Shown here one piece after another: positions 51,196-60,438 of a stretch of 64,000 nucleotides of DNA. Where the stretch lies: positions 1 to 64,000 of the forward strand of contig JBAZZE010000001.1 of the NCBI GenBank assembly GCA_041658955.1. The letters run 5' to 3'. How positions within the stretch are numbered: position 1 is the first letter of the stretch; each line of letters opens with the position of its first letter. The notes beneath the pieces were generated by a model. The model searched no databases and was not told the DNA's origin. It worked only from the letters and a program-made list of their open reading frames with translations. Source of the DNA: UBA2283 sp041658955 (lineage in GTDB: Bacteria; Patescibacteriota; Microgenomatia; UBA12405). The translations under genes and the position numbers were made by a program.

Positions 51196-51687
51196 TCACT
51201 CCTCTTTTTCAGCAAAGTTCCAACTAGCTGGGTGGCAGATGATTTCTACTGATTCGATTTCAAATTTGAAGGCATCAAACAACTTTTCAGCAATAGCGGC
51301 GTTTTGCGCCATATCAAGAATTCTAGACTCAGCGTCTTCTATTCTCATAGCCTCATCTTGTGCTGCCGAGTTTACGAGAGACCTTTTAACATCGAGTTTC
51401 GCCCGTTCAAAAGCTTCTAATGGATTTACTGCATCATTGGTGGTTGTATGAGTCCCAAATTCGTTGTCATAAATAATGACTTGAAAAATATATTGGTCTG
51501 GTTTGACTAATGTGCTCAATATTTCAGCTATTGGCTCGGCGATTAAGCTATCACTTGTTGGCACGGTCAGACTCACACCATATAAGCCATCTTTTCGTTT
51601 CGGCATTAATGTTTTTATTTCCACGCCCATGTTCGCCAAGTCAGAATCTGGTTGATTTAGAGTGCTCCACAGTTCTTTGTTAACCAC
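51196..51687 (-). CDS. Hypothetical protein (163 aa)
   Basis: Not recognised. GTG start at 51687 supported by TAGAAT ending 6 bases upstream. The first half is beta-rich (YGVSLTVPTSDSLIAEPIAE), the second a long helix (DAVNPLEAFERAKLDVKRSL), then IESVEIICHPASW. No signal. Convergent with the AKR gene. Confidence 0.5.
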   Translation of the reverse strand: MVNKELWSTLNQPDSDLANMGVEIKTLMPKRKDGLYGVSLTVPTSDSLIAEPIAEILSTLVKPDQYIFQVIIYDNEFGTHTTTNDAVNPLEAFERAKLDVKRSLVNSAAQDEAMRIEDAESRILDMAQNAAIAEKLFDAFKFEIESVEIICHPASWNFAEKEE

Positions 51688-51788
51688 ACCTGTATTCTAC
51701 ATGAACAACACAACCCAATAATTTTGAAGAGTAATCAGTAAAAAACTACACTTATATCTTTTCGAAAATCGTTCCAGAGTTCGGGTAT

Positions 51789-52301
51789 CTATTTTCTTTC
51801 CGTTCCCTTGTTGGAATCGGTGCAGTATACATTCAAATGAGGTACATCCTCACCGGGGTATTTACTCCAATCATATTTACAAACCAAGTTGTCTTTGCGG
51901 TATCCAACTTTGTGACTATCATCGCCCTTGGATTCATTAAATTTCATGTATATAAAATTATTTTCTTTGAAATAATTTTCAACTTTCTTTTCGTCTTCTG
52001 GTTTAGGGTCTGAATAGCTTATCAAATATGAATTCCCAAAAAATGTTTTGCGGGTTGAGACGGTGTCTCCTTCACTCCAAAAGATGTCAGCCTTCACTGG
52101 CGCTAAGAAAGGTATCTTCGTATTTTTAGTCAGTTCTACTAGAAAAGTGTAGGTCAGGTCTGTAGGCACCGCGACTACTTCTGCTGTCGGTGTGGATTCA
52201 ACTGGTTTTTCTGTCTCTATAACTATTTCCTTTTTTACATTACATCCGGCTAGTAAAAATGCAGATATTATCACTGTTATTAATACAAGTTTATTTTTCA
52301 T
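51789..52301 (-). CDS. Lipoprotein, unknown function
   Basis: 170 residues from ATG 52301, where TATGAT ends 6 bases upstream; an ATG 18 bases earlier is less likely. Signal peptide LVLITVIISAFLLAGC with lipobox LLAGC, so Cys19 would be lipidated. A linker then a small beta domain with two later cysteines (NLVCKYDW, NVYCTDS). Anchored outside the membrane. Confidence 0.7.
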   Translation of the reverse strand: MKNKLVLITVIISAFLLAGCNVKKEIVIETEKPVESTPTAEVVAVPTDLTYTFLVELTKNTKIPFLAPVKADIFWSEGDTVSTRKTFFGNSYLISYSDPKPEDEKKVENYFKENNFIYMKFNESKGDDSHKVGYRKDNLVCKYDWSKYPGEDVPHLNVYCTDSNKGTERK

Positions 52302-52387
52302 ATACACATCATAGCTCATTTACGCCCAGCGATTATGATTGACTCTAGCCCACTTGTGTATAATGTAACTGAACTTAAAAATAACAC

Positions 52388-53293
52388 ATGTTTCCCATTA
52401 CGAACGAATCCCCACTAGCCAACGAGCCAGCCTTTGGACTCAAATCCCATGAAATGGTTTTGGGTGTAAAAGTTGTTCCTCTTGTATTTGGTATGGCCAG
52501 ATTTTCTGCAACCGGCCCACAAAATCCAGAGACCGGACTTTTCCCAGCAAGTCATGTAAATGACGCAGCTGAACAGGCATTGCTTCACGATGCTATTGCG
52601 CAGGGATATAATTTTTTTGACACAGCCCAAGCTTATGGTGACTCCGAGTTCATGTTAGGTCGAGTGCTAAAAGACTACTCTCGTAAAAATTTTATAGTTG
52701 CTACCAAAGTTGGAATTAGACCGGACCCGGATATTAGAGGTTCTATTAGGCAAAGTGTAGACAGGTTGGGCACAGTCCCCGATATTTTATTTGTCCATAA
52801 TCGCTGGCAAGGCCAAATGGAACAAGAAATGGACAATTGTCTCGCCGCGTTGGACGAAGCAGTTGACCAGGGTTATGCTCGAGAGATTGGCATCAGTAAC
52901 TTTCAACCCCACGAGTTAGAGATGGCTATTAGTAAGCTAAGGCATAAACCACTTTTTTACCAAGCTAAACTAAATTTAGTCAATCCCCGAAAAGATGCCA
53001 CTGATACACTGGCTATCTGTGAAAAAAACGGAGTGACCTTCATGGCATCATCAGCTCTTGATAGGGGAGGTGTAACCGGTGACACCCTGAATCCAGTCGT
53101 TTTAGATGTGGCTAAAAAATACAACATGTCTCCTGCTCAAGTCGCCATTTTTGCGGTTAGATCTTTAGGATCTTTACCTCTTGTCCAAACACATAACCTT
53201 ACTCACCTGAAAGAAAATCTTGACACGCTTTCCTTTTCCATGAAACAAACTGATATTGATAATTTAAAAAATATCTTGTTAAGAAAAGTTTGA
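52388..53293 (+). CDS. Aldo/keto reductase (AKR, second of two)
   Basis: 301 residues. The sequence YNFFDTAQAYGDSEFMLGRV (catalytic Asp/Tyr), IVATKVGI (Lys), ILFVHNRW (His) and EIGISNFQPHELEMA fit the AKR family, closer to the YdhF/galactose-dehydrogenase-like group than the 50374 protein. The N-terminal 35 residues are an extension of low similarity. The two genes are 1.2 kb apart but not recent duplicates. Confidence 0.88.
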   Translation: MFPITNESPLANEPAFGLKSHEMVLGVKVVPLVFGMARFSATGPQNPETGLFPASHVNDAAEQALLHDAIAQGYNFFDTAQAYGDSEFMLGRVLKDYSRKNFIVATKVGIRPDPDIRGSIRQSVDRLGTVPDILFVHNRWQGQMEQEMDNCLAALDEAVDQGYAREIGISNFQPHELEMAISKLRHKPLFYQAKLNLVNPRKDATDTLAICEKNGVTFMASSALDRGGVTGDTLNPVVLDVAKKYNMSPAQVAIFAVRSLGSLPLVQTHNLTHLKENLDTLSFSMKQTDIDNLKNILLRKV

Positions 53294-53354
53294 TCTTTCA
53301 GGTAAATATTGTGTTTTAAAATACTTTTAAAATCTAACTTGGTATAATATCTCA

Positions 53355-53660
53355 ATGACCAAAAACCCCCTGATCAATGCCCTAAGTGCTTCCGCCTATA
53401 TTATTCTGGGTGTCACTATCATGTCTTTTGTGACAAAACCATTACAAAATAAACCCGATACTTTTTTTGCTCCGGTCGTATTCCTATCTCTTTTGACTCT
53501 ATCAGTCGCCGTCATGGCATTTCTATTTTTCTACCAACCAATTGTTCTTTTAATCGATGGTAAGAAAAAACAAGCCGTCGACCATTTTTTTAAAACAGTC
53601 GGTATCTTTGCAGCCATCACTGGACTCTCTCTCGTCCTTCTTTTTTCCGGTCTGATTTAA
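53355..53660 (+). CDS. Small membrane protein (101 aa), three helices
   Basis: Not recognised. Hydrophobic segments at about 8-28, 38-60 and 78-100. A basic loop DGKKKQAVDHFFK lies between the last two. TATAAT ends 6 bases before ATG (53343-53348). It is only 16 bases from the next gene, possibly cotranscribed. Confidence 0.55.
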   Translation: MTKNPLINALSASAYIILGVTIMSFVTKPLQNKPDTFFAPVVFLSLLTLSVAVMAFLFFYQPIVLLIDGKKKQAVDHFFKTVGIFAAITGLSLVLLFSGLI

Positions 53661-53676
53661 TAAAGCCCACTAAGTT

Positions 53677-53955
53677 ATGTGTCGTAGTATCAAACCACTT
53701 TTCAATTTTGATCCACCAGCCACAACCGATGAGATCAACCATGCCTCGCAGCAGTTTGTCAAAAAAATTTCCGGACTAAGTAAACCCTCAAAAATCAATG
53801 TAGAAGTTTTTGACAAAGCTGTCCTAGAAATTTCTAAAATATCTCAAGAACTTCTAGAAACTTTAGTAACCAATGCAAAGCCAAAGAATCGAGAAAAAGA
53901 AAGCCAAAAAGCCAAAGAAAAATCACTTAAGCGATTTGGAATTTCCTCAGCTTAA
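53677..53955 (+). CDS. DUF2277 family protein
   Basis: 92 residues, begins MCRSIKPLFNFDPPATTDEI and continues FVKKISGLSKPS, the signature of DUF2277. Conserved Cys2. The C-terminus is a lysine/glutamate-rich helix. The function is unknown; it is widely spread by transfer, often beside reductases, as here. Confidence 0.88.
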   Translation: MCRSIKPLFNFDPPATTDEINHASQQFVKKISGLSKPSKINVEVFDKAVLEISKISQELLETLVTNAKPKNREKESQKAKEKSLKRFGISSA

Positions 53956-54005
53956 CTCATACTATATAAGTAGACGATCCATTCAAAGGACTGTAAAATT
54001 GTTCT

Positions 54006-54617
54006 ATGAATAACCAAAAAGTCACTTGTAGTATAGCCATATCTGTTGATGGTTTTACCGCCGGACAAAATCAAAGTTTTGAAAAACCATTTGGCGACAA
54101 CTTCGATGTCGATCTTCTCCGTCGCTGGATGTTTGTTGAGTCGGAAAAGAAAAATCACCAAAAAGAAATCGATGCTATTCTCGACGCCGGTGCCTTCATC
54201 ATGGGAAGTAATATGTTTGGTCCAAAAGACCGCCGGGACACAGTTGAGTGGCGAGGTTGGTGGGGAGACGAGCCACCATATCATGCTCCAGTTTTTGTAC
54301 TATCTCACCAACCACGTGAATCATTTAATATGGCCGGTGGTACTTCTTTTACCTTTGTTACAGATGGTATAGAATCTGCCCTGGCACAGGCCAAGAAAGC
54401 AGCAGGGGAGCGCAATGTGGCCATCTCAGGTGGTGCTAGTACTATCAATCAATTTTTATCCGCTGGCCTTATCGATGAACTCTGGCTTCACATAGTCCCA
54501 GTAACTATCGGTGTTGGTACTAAGCTTTTTGAAGATGTCCCTCCATTAAAACTCGAGCCAATGGAAGTCAGTGGCAATGCTCTCGTTACCCACATCAGAT
54601 ATAAAATTCTTAAATAA
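54006..54617 (+). CDS. RibD C-terminal/dihydrofolate-reductase-like reductase (second)
   Basis: 203 residues: AISVDGFTAGQNQS (substrate side), AFIMGSNMFGP (about 60-70), VAISGGASTINQFLSAGLID (NADPH loop, about 138-157), LWLHIVPVTIGVGTKLFE. Same fold as the 49640 protein but of a different subgroup (FTAGQNQS type). TAAAAT ends 6 bases before ATG. Confidence 0.86.
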   Translation: MNNQKVTCSIAISVDGFTAGQNQSFEKPFGDNFDVDLLRRWMFVESEKKNHQKEIDAILDAGAFIMGSNMFGPKDRRDTVEWRGWWGDEPPYHAPVFVLSHQPRESFNMAGGTSFTFVTDGIESALAQAKKAAGERNVAISGGASTINQFLSAGLIDELWLHIVPVTIGVGTKLFEDVPPLKLEPMEVSGNALVTHIRYKILK

Positions 54618-54641
54618 TTTTTTAAAAATTAATCAAAAAAT

Positions 54642-55022
54642 ATGTCCAAATATGTCGATGGATTTGTCCTAGTCGTTCCCAGTAATAAAACCGAAGAGTA
54701 CAAAAAAATAGCCGAGATCGGTCGTGATTCTTGGATGAAGCATGGCGCTCTTAACTATTTTGAATGTCGTGGTGATGACATGAAACAGCAAGAAATGGGA
54801 GATGAAAAAACCCGATTTTTCCCCGAAATGGTCGGTGCTAGTAGTGAGGAAACTGTTTGGTTTTCTTTTATAACATTTAAATCCAAAGCCCATCGCGATG
54901 AGGTTAACGCTTTGGTCATGGCAGAGATGGCACAGGAGATGAGCAAAATGAAAGACATGGAAATGCCAGTAAACATGAACCGTATGGCTTACGGTGGTTT
55001 TGAGGTGGAAGTGGAAGGATAA
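54642..55022 (+). CDS. DUF1428 family protein (YbaA-like)
   Basis: 126 residues: YVDGFVLVVPSNKTEEYKKI, ALNYFECRGDDM, ETVWFSFITFKSKAHRDEVN and a C-terminal MPVNMNRMAYGGFEV match DUF1428, a dimeric alpha/beta barrel fold. Role unknown. It starts 24 bases after the reductase stop and is probably in the same transcript. Confidence 0.88.
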   Translation: MSKYVDGFVLVVPSNKTEEYKKIAEIGRDSWMKHGALNYFECRGDDMKQQEMGDEKTRFFPEMVGASSEETVWFSFITFKSKAHRDEVNALVMAEMAQEMSKMKDMEMPVNMNRMAYGGFEVEVEG

Positions 55023-55049
55023 AGAACCAAAACAAGACTATAATTAGTA

Positions 55050-55619
55050 ATGAATATAACTCAAATTGATGTCTTAATTCATCCTGATTTTTATCAGATG
55101 AAAAATCCATCAATGCCTCTACATCAAATTCAAAAAGATCTGAGAAGCTTGTGGGATGAAAGAGTCAACGAGTTAAGGAATAGTGGAGATGGAGTATTGA
55201 TATATTTTTCAAATATGCCAAAAGATGAGTTGGCAATGGGGATGAGGAATAAAAACTCGCTTGATAATGATATTAAACGAGGGGATATTGATAGAATAAA
55301 ACGCTATCAAAGGGAGTTAGGTGACCGATTTATTTTATTTAGCGAGTTGGAGCAGCCAAGCGCAGAACAGTTAAAAGATATTTTTAGCAGCCGAGGATTT
55401 TCTTACGAACCAGATGAAACAAAACTGTGTCCATATGGTGAAGCGTTTGATGCTTGTGTCACTGCTTGGGGTTATCACATCAAGACAGTTCTCCAAATTC
55501 CTAATTCTAATTATGATTTCTATACCGAAGGTATGTCTTTAACGTTTGAAGACACTAAAGTGATCGACAGCTGGAGGCGTGGGGTAGAAGGTGATCATAA
55601 ACAAGTAAGAAGAAAATAA
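55050..55619 (+). CDS. Hypothetical protein (189 aa)
   Basis: Not recognised. TATAAT (55039-55044) ends 5 bases before ATG. Cytosolic alpha/beta; a Rossmann-like first half (GDGVLIYFSNMPKDELAMGM) and a later CPYGEAFDACVTAWGYHIKT. Codon use is more AT-rich than the neighbouring genes, suggesting transfer. Confidence 0.5.
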   Translation: MNITQIDVLIHPDFYQMKNPSMPLHQIQKDLRSLWDERVNELRNSGDGVLIYFSNMPKDELAMGMRNKNSLDNDIKRGDIDRIKRYQRELGDRFILFSELEQPSAEQLKDIFSSRGFSYEPDETKLCPYGEAFDACVTAWGYHIKTVLQIPNSNYDFYTEGMSLTFEDTKVIDSWRRGVEGDHKQVRRK

Positions 55620-55648
55620 ATAATTGCCACCCCTGCTAAAATCAACAT

Positions 55649-56374
55649 ATGAAAAATATACTTGTCACTGGTGCACTTCGGGGAATTGGTAAATCAGTTT
55701 TACAAGTTCTTCATGATGAAAGCTTCAATATCATTGGTATCTACAACTCCACCGAGTCTGAAGTTGAAAAAATATCCAAAGATTTTCCCAACACTCAACT
55801 CCACAAAGTCGATCTCTCGTCTCGATTACAAATTAATGAATTTGTAACCAAATTAGGTGACACCAAACTTTTTGCGATTATCAATGTCGCCGGTATTGCT
55901 CTGGGAGACTCTGTTGGTTTATTCAGTCTCGACCAGTGGGACCAAACTATGGAAGTTAATTTAACTGCTCCACTAATGCTGTCTACTTTGCTGGCCAACA
56001 ATCTCGAAAACGGGGGATCAATAGTCAATGTTACTAGCGTTTATGGTTCACAATATGGAATGAATATGAGTCTATCGTATTCATCTTCTAAGGCTGCTCT
56101 AAGTAATCTAACCAAATCATTGTCCTACCAATTAAGAGATAAAAACATTAGAGTCAACGCTGTTTCTCCCAGTATTGTCGATACTGATATGACCTCTCAA
56201 GATACCAAGGAAATGTTAGACGAGGTCGCTCGCCGAACTCCGGTTGGGCGGATTGCCAAATCAGTGGAGATTGCCAATGTTGTTAGTTTTTTAATCTCTG
56301 AAAAAGCTAGCTACATCAATGGCCAGACAATTATTGCCGATGGGGGATACTCCTCTTGGGACGGAATCTACTAA
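55649..56374 (+). CDS. Short-chain dehydrogenase/reductase (SDR)
   Basis: 241 residues, classical SDR: TGALRGIGKSV (cofactor loop, about 7-17), IINVAGIALG (structural), VNVTSVYGSQYGMNMSLSYS-SSKAAL with Ser, Tyr and Lys of the active site, VNAVSPSIVDTDM. FabG-like proportions. Uses NAD(P)H on an alcohol or ketone; the substrate is unknown. TAAAAT ends 6 bases before ATG. Confidence 0.9.
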   Translation: MKNILVTGALRGIGKSVLQVLHDESFNIIGIYNSTESEVEKISKDFPNTQLHKVDLSSRLQINEFVTKLGDTKLFAIINVAGIALGDSVGLFSLDQWDQTMEVNLTAPLMLSTLLANNLENGGSIVNVTSVYGSQYGMNMSLSYSSSKAALSNLTKSLSYQLRDKNIRVNAVSPSIVDTDMTSQDTKEMLDEVARRTPVGRIAKSVEIANVVSFLISEKASYINGQTIIADGGYSSWDGIY

Positions 56375-56428
56375 ATTTTTAAAATAATCCTATTCATATT
56401 TCTCGGTCACAATCGGGTAAAATATACT

Positions 56429-56647
56429 ATGAAGAAATATGTTGTCGCTCTGATTGGTATTCTCTCCGCCTTCTATCTTCTCAATCCCGGCTTTGGACTT
56501 TTCGAGTTTATCCCTGACAATATTCCCATCATTGGAAATTTGGACGAGGGGACTGCTATGTATCTACTTATCTCATCACTTGCTTATTTTGGTATAGACA
56601 TCAAAGGGATATTTAAGAATTGGTGGACTCGCCAAGATAAAAAATGA
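56429..56647 (+). CDS. Small membrane protein (72 aa)
   Basis: Two hydrophobic segments: YVVALIGILSAFYLLNPGFG (signal-anchor) and MYLLISSLAYFGIDI. Resembles small DUF-type proteins with an N-terminal GLFEFIPDNIPIIGNLDEG linker, common in CPR and other bacteria, function unknown. TAAAAT ends 5 bases before ATG. Stop overlaps the next ATG (ATGA). Confidence 0.6.
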   Translation: MKKYVVALIGILSAFYLLNPGFGLFEFIPDNIPIIGNLDEGTAMYLLISSLAYFGIDIKGIFKNWWTRQDKK

Positions 56648-57093
56648 ATCTTGCTCAAACCCTTTTCATAACAATTTATGGTTTTGTTTCTCTGCTAGTT
56701 TTTGTTAAAGGGTTTTATGAAGTAGCCAAAAAACACAACCCATTTGGCGAAAGTTTTGTTCTTTTTTGGATGGGAGTATTTGTTTGGGGTGATGCACTGG
56801 TCCTTGGTCTGTTCTGGTTTCTAGTATCAATCTTCATTTTTATATTAAAAGATTGGATTCTGTTTCTATTAATCTTTTCAGTATTTTGGGTAGTGAGAAG
56901 CCTGGGTGAAGTTGTATATTGGTTCAGTCATCAGTTTTCCACAGTGGTCCGCAATCCTCCCGAAACATTACTAGGATACCGGCTTTTTAAAAATGATTCT
57001 ATTTGGTTTGTTTACCAAATTGTCTGGCAATGTATATTAACTATTTCAATAGTCACCACCATTTTTCTAATAAATTTGTGGAGATTAAGTTAA
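56644..57093 (+). CDS. Small integral membrane protein (149 aa)
   Basis: Not recognised. Four hydrophobic helices at about 5-24, 35-75 (two) and 130-147, with an aromatic-rich middle (WVVRSLGEVVYWFSHQFS). Coupled to the 72-aa protein by a 4-base overlap. Confidence 0.55.
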   Translation: MNLAQTLFITIYGFVSLLVFVKGFYEVAKKHNPFGESFVLFWMGVFVWGDALVLGLFWFLVSIFIFILKDWILFLLIFSVFWVVRSLGEVVYWFSHQFSTVVRNPPETLLGYRLFKNDSIWFVYQIVWQCILTISIVTTIFLINLWRLS

Positions 57094-57209
57094 ATACACT
57101 TTCTGAGGTATTAAAGTTTTTTCATACTATAAACTTGGATTAAGAAATATTTGTAAAAAGATCTACAAAAATCAATTGACATTTTCGTAGAAATATCTAT
57201 AGTTAGCCT

Positions 57210-57755
57210 ATGTTCAATCTTACAGTTAGTAACGCCCGTACCAATTTCCCCCTTAGCCCCAAAAAAATTATTAAAAAGACCATCTCAAAGGCGATGGCCT
57301 TACCTTGGATATATCTTTTCTTAGGTGCATTTTTTGCCCCGGCTTACCCATTATTACGCAATATCTTTGGTACTAGCACTATTCCCATCATTATAATTTT
57401 TATTATCATTTTATTTCTCCTAAACGTTCTTTGGACTTATATCTACGAAGGTTGGTACTTTAATACTTATTTTTACGAACTCACTGAGAGTTTTATAGTA
57501 ATTCGCAAAGGTGTTTTCTCAAATCAGGAGATAACAATTCCTTACGACAGAATTCAGGATGTCTATGTAGATCAAGATATCATCGATCGTATTTTTGGTC
57601 TTTATGATGTCCACTTATCGAGCGCAACTATGTCATCTTCTTGGTTGGCTCATATTGATGGTGTTGAACAAGCTGCTGCTGATGGACTAAAGCAAGCCTT
57701 ACTTTCGAAATTACAACGTGGTCAAACCAGTAATGGAAACAAAATCACTCAATAA
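57210..57755 (+). CDS. PH-domain (bPH2, YdbS-like) membrane protein, first of pair
   Basis: 181 residues. Two adjacent TM helices (about 33-52 and 57-78) are followed by a bacterial PH domain: FYELTESFIVIRKGVFSNQE, ITIPYDRIQDVYVDQDIIDR, LYDVHLSSATM. YdbS/YdbT-type proteins occur in pairs at the membrane; the role is not well defined. TATAGT ends 6 bases before ATG. The stop lies beyond the start of the next gene, so translation is coupled. Confidence 0.82.
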   Translation: MFNLTVSNARTNFPLSPKKIIKKTISKAMALPWIYLFLGAFFAPAYPLLRNIFGTSTIPIIIIFIIILFLLNVLWTYIYEGWYFNTYFYELTESFIVIRKGVFSNQEITIPYDRIQDVYVDQDIIDRIFGLYDVHLSSATMSSSWLAHIDGVEQAAADGLKQALLSKLQRGQTSNGNKITQ

Positions 57756-58329
57756 ACAAACCACGTTTACCATAAATAAATTGTGGAAAATATTTCCTAT
57801 ATTTTCCCCCACTTTGCTCAGTCTGATTAATCTGATAATCAGCTTGTCTCTACTAGGATTCTATGGCAGATCTAATATTTCCCCGGAAAGTATCGGACCA
57901 TTATTCGTCTTTACTGCCGTCGGATTACTTTTCACCTTGGTATACTTTTTCTTAGGGACGGCTAGCCTTTACAGTATTATTTATCGTCATTTATATATAA
58001 ACAGTTTCCAGGTCACCGTCGGTGATGATCACCTGGTTGTCCAAAGTGGCATTCTCAATAAAAGTGAACGAACCATTCCTTTTTCAGTTATCCAAAACAT
58101 TGTCCTGTCCCACAGTCTAACTGATTATTATTTTGGACTTGCCTCTATATTTATTGAAAACGCCTCAAACTCTGGAATGGCTTTTGCACCATCTCGCCAG
58201 TCAGGAGCTGGTTTTAGTAACATGGTTTTTGTTCCTTGTTTATCGTCAGCTGCTGCTTTGGATTTGCGTAATCAATTGCTGGATAAAGTAAAACTGTTTA
58301 ATAGTTTGGCACCTGGCCAAGGTATCTAG
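57733..58329 (+). CDS. PH-domain (bPH2) membrane protein, second of pair
   Basis: 198 residues from ATG 57733, inside the end of the first PH gene; a GTG 15 bases upstream is an alternative. Two TM helices (about 20-45 and 55-80) and the domain DDHLVVQSGILNKSERTIPF then SVIQNIVLSHSLTDYYFGLA. Similar in layout but not a close copy of its neighbour. It probably forms a hetero-complex with it. Followed at once by the TPR gene. Confidence 0.8.
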   Translation: METKSLNKQTTFTINKLWKIFPIFSPTLLSLINLIISLSLLGFYGRSNISPESIGPLFVFTAVGLLFTLVYFFLGTASLYSIIYRHLYINSFQVTVGDDHLVVQSGILNKSERTIPFSVIQNIVLSHSLTDYYFGLASIFIENASNSGMAFAPSRQSGAGFSNMVFVPCLSSAAALDLRNQLLDKVKLFNSLAPGQGI

Positions 58330-59022
58330 ATGACAACTTATATTTCCGATCCGACCTACACTCCAAATCAAAACGAAAACGACGGTCAAAAACATGGTTT
58401 GATCATAGCCCTTATAGCCATTCAATTATTTTCAGTCGTTGCTACACTAGTCGTCTACGTTCTGATAATAACTAAAAACAGGTCACGTTTTGGCAACTTT
58501 ACCATCGATAATACTACTTCAAAATCGGGCTACACTGCCAAAGTGGCTCCGCCTTCCACTACTTTTATTTCTAAGTCAAATCAAATCAAACTTGATTATA
58601 GTCAAGGAAATTACGATAAAGCCGATTCTGCGGCAACACAGCTATTGGCTTTTGCCAAAACTGATGATGAGCGAGCCATTGCCTATTATTGGCAAGGATT
58701 GACTTCTTACAGTTTAAAAAAATATAACGATTCTGAAATTTATTTAAACCAAGCCCTGGCTCTAAATCCCAAGTACGCTGCTCCTTATGTCACCTTAGGT
58801 TCAATATCTCAACTAAGACAGGATGGTCAAAAAATGTTGGAATACTCAACAAAATGTATAAGTATTGATCCAAAATACGCTTGGTGTCATAACAATCTTG
58901 GAATAGGTTACATGATGACCAATCAAAAAGAAAAAGGAATTGAAGAATTTCGTGAAGCAGTCAAACTGGACCCCACTCAATATGTCTTTAATGAAAATCT
59001 AAAGCGAGCCTTGTCCCAATAA
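58330..59022 (+). CDS. Membrane-anchored TPR protein
   Basis: 230 residues beginning directly after the previous stop (TAGATG). One TM helix (about 25-47, LIIALIAIQLFSVVATLVVY), then a linker and about four TPR units: YDKADSAATQLLAFAKTDDE, IAYYWQGLTSYSLKKYNDSE, APYVTLGSISQLRQDGQKML and AWCHNNLGIGYMMTNQKEKG. Likely a protein interaction scaffold, cotranscribed with the PH-domain pair. Confidence 0.82.
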   Translation: MTTYISDPTYTPNQNENDGQKHGLIIALIAIQLFSVVATLVVYVLIITKNRSRFGNFTIDNTTSKSGYTAKVAPPSTTFISKSNQIKLDYSQGNYDKADSAATQLLAFAKTDDERAIAYYWQGLTSYSLKKYNDSEIYLNQALALNPKYAAPYVTLGSISQLRQDGQKMLEYSTKCISIDPKYAWCHNNLGIGYMMTNQKEKGIEEFREAVKLDPTQYVFNENLKRALSQ

Positions 59023-59347
59023 AATTATTTGCCTAAATGTCTACAGTCCGAAGCTAGGGAGTGGTCAATATAGTTCAAATTTCCACCTGGCCAGTTGTTC
59101 GATTAGTGAATTTACTTTTTAAAACCTATAACATGACAAATATCACTTATAATGATATAATTGTCCCGTAGTAATATCTAACGCCAAGCAATAGCAGCCT
59201 GGCTTTTTAGGTATTGCAGTACATTAAAAGCTTGACTATGACCAGCAACTTGTCGATCTTTATAGGTCGATAAATTGCTGGTCATACTGTGCTGAAAACA
59301 CCCGTCGTAAGTAAAAATCATCAAGAAAATACTCAAGGAGAATACGC
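59023..59347. other. Intergenic region with a long inverted repeat before the SPFH gene
   Basis: 325 bases with no gene. TATAAT sequences at about 59142 and 59156 may be promoters. The main structure is a 22-bp inverted repeat at 59237-59258 and 59265-59286 (ATGACCAGCAACTTGTCGAT and its partner ATAAATTGCTGGTCAT, one mismatch, two G-U), with a 6-base loop. No U-tract follows, so it is a regulatory or mobile-element end rather than a terminator. A Shine-Dalgarno site AAGGAG (59336-59341) precedes the next gene. Confidence 0.6.
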
Positions 59348-60403
59348 ATGAACATAACCATTGGAACTGGATGGGCAATCACTTATGCCATCCTCGGTCT
59401 CATCGGAATCATCGGTGGAGCCATCTGGCTGATCTATAATGCCAGAGAACGTGAATCTGTACTTGGTCCGCTTGCCGTGCTCGTTGTTGGAATTGCCTCC
59501 GCCTACCTCTGGTCCTATGCGGCGACGCACTTCCGTGTTCCGGTCAATAAGCAAGCCCTGCTCATCAACACCATTGACCAGAAAGTCATCGGTACCCGCC
59601 AGTCAGGTATCCAAACCCGACCCATCTTCGGCGTCAAAGTGGAGCTGTGGCCCGCCAATACCCAGTACGACCTTCTCGTTGATATGGGTCCTGGAGTTGA
59701 GAGCGCAACCACGAAGAATGGCACCTCCATCTATGCTGACACCAAAGTCTATCTTGATCTGAGCCATATGGACATCGAAGCGGCTTTTCGTGCATCCAAT
59801 GGCAATTGGGACACCTTCTACGAAAAGAACCTTCGCCCTGGTCTAATGGATGTCACTCGAAACGTCTCGGATGGCTATGGAACAAGCGACCACACCTTCA
59901 AACGTGGCGAATGGGTCACAGATTACGAAGCCGCCCTGCAGGTGTACTTTGCCACTGCTGGAAAAGGATATGGTATCGTTCTGGTTCCTGGTCGAACCAC
60001 CATGTCATGGGACTTCGTAAACGAGCAGGATGCAAAGGCATACGATGATGCCAACCGCGCCGGTTACCTGACTCAACAGCGTGAGAACGAAAAGGCGGCG
60101 CTGTTAATTGAAGCGGAAATGGCGAAGATTCGTTCAGAAATGCTCTCCTCAACGGCTGATGGAAGCATCACTGGTCTTCAGAAGATTTCCGATTTCATCG
60201 CTTCTCAGCCCGCAGAACTTCGCCCCTATCTGATGGAGTATTTGAAGACCATGGTTGATTTGGAATATTTGCGCCTTGTTGGTGAACAGCGTCCTGAGCA
60301 GTTCCTCCCTCCAAACAGTGGCACTGTTCCCACCTACAACTTCAACCAGCCCTTGGTAATCCCGACCAGTTTGCCATCGGCAACACCTGCACCAACTCAG
60401 TAA
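59348..60403 (+). CDS. SPFH/band-7 (prohibitin-like) protein, GC-rich and likely acquired
   Basis: 351 residues. Two N-terminal TM helices (about 10-30 and 38-56) and an SPFH domain beginning FRVPVNKQALLINTIDQKVI, with TRQSGIQTRPIFGVKVELWP, then a helical, coiled-coil part (about 235-300) and a Pro-rich C-terminus. SPFH proteins form membrane microdomain scaffolds. The gene uses GC-rich codons (about 55 percent GC against roughly 38-40 nearby) and has a strong Shine-Dalgarno AAGGAG, unlike neighbouring leaderless genes. It has its own terminator. These features point to horizontal transfer. Confidence 0.82.
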   Translation: MNITIGTGWAITYAILGLIGIIGGAIWLIYNARERESVLGPLAVLVVGIASAYLWSYAATHFRVPVNKQALLINTIDQKVIGTRQSGIQTRPIFGVKVELWPANTQYDLLVDMGPGVESATTKNGTSIYADTKVYLDLSHMDIEAAFRASNGNWDTFYEKNLRPGLMDVTRNVSDGYGTSDHTFKRGEWVTDYEAALQVYFATAGKGYGIVLVPGRTTMSWDFVNEQDAKAYDDANRAGYLTQQRENEKAALLIEAEMAKIRSEMLSSTADGSITGLQKISDFIASQPAELRPYLMEYLKTMVDLEYLRLVGEQRPEQFLPPNSGTVPTYNFNQPLVIPTSLPSATPAPTQ

Positions 60404-60438
60404 AAGTTTTCAACCAGCACAGTATCAAGTCGGCTATG

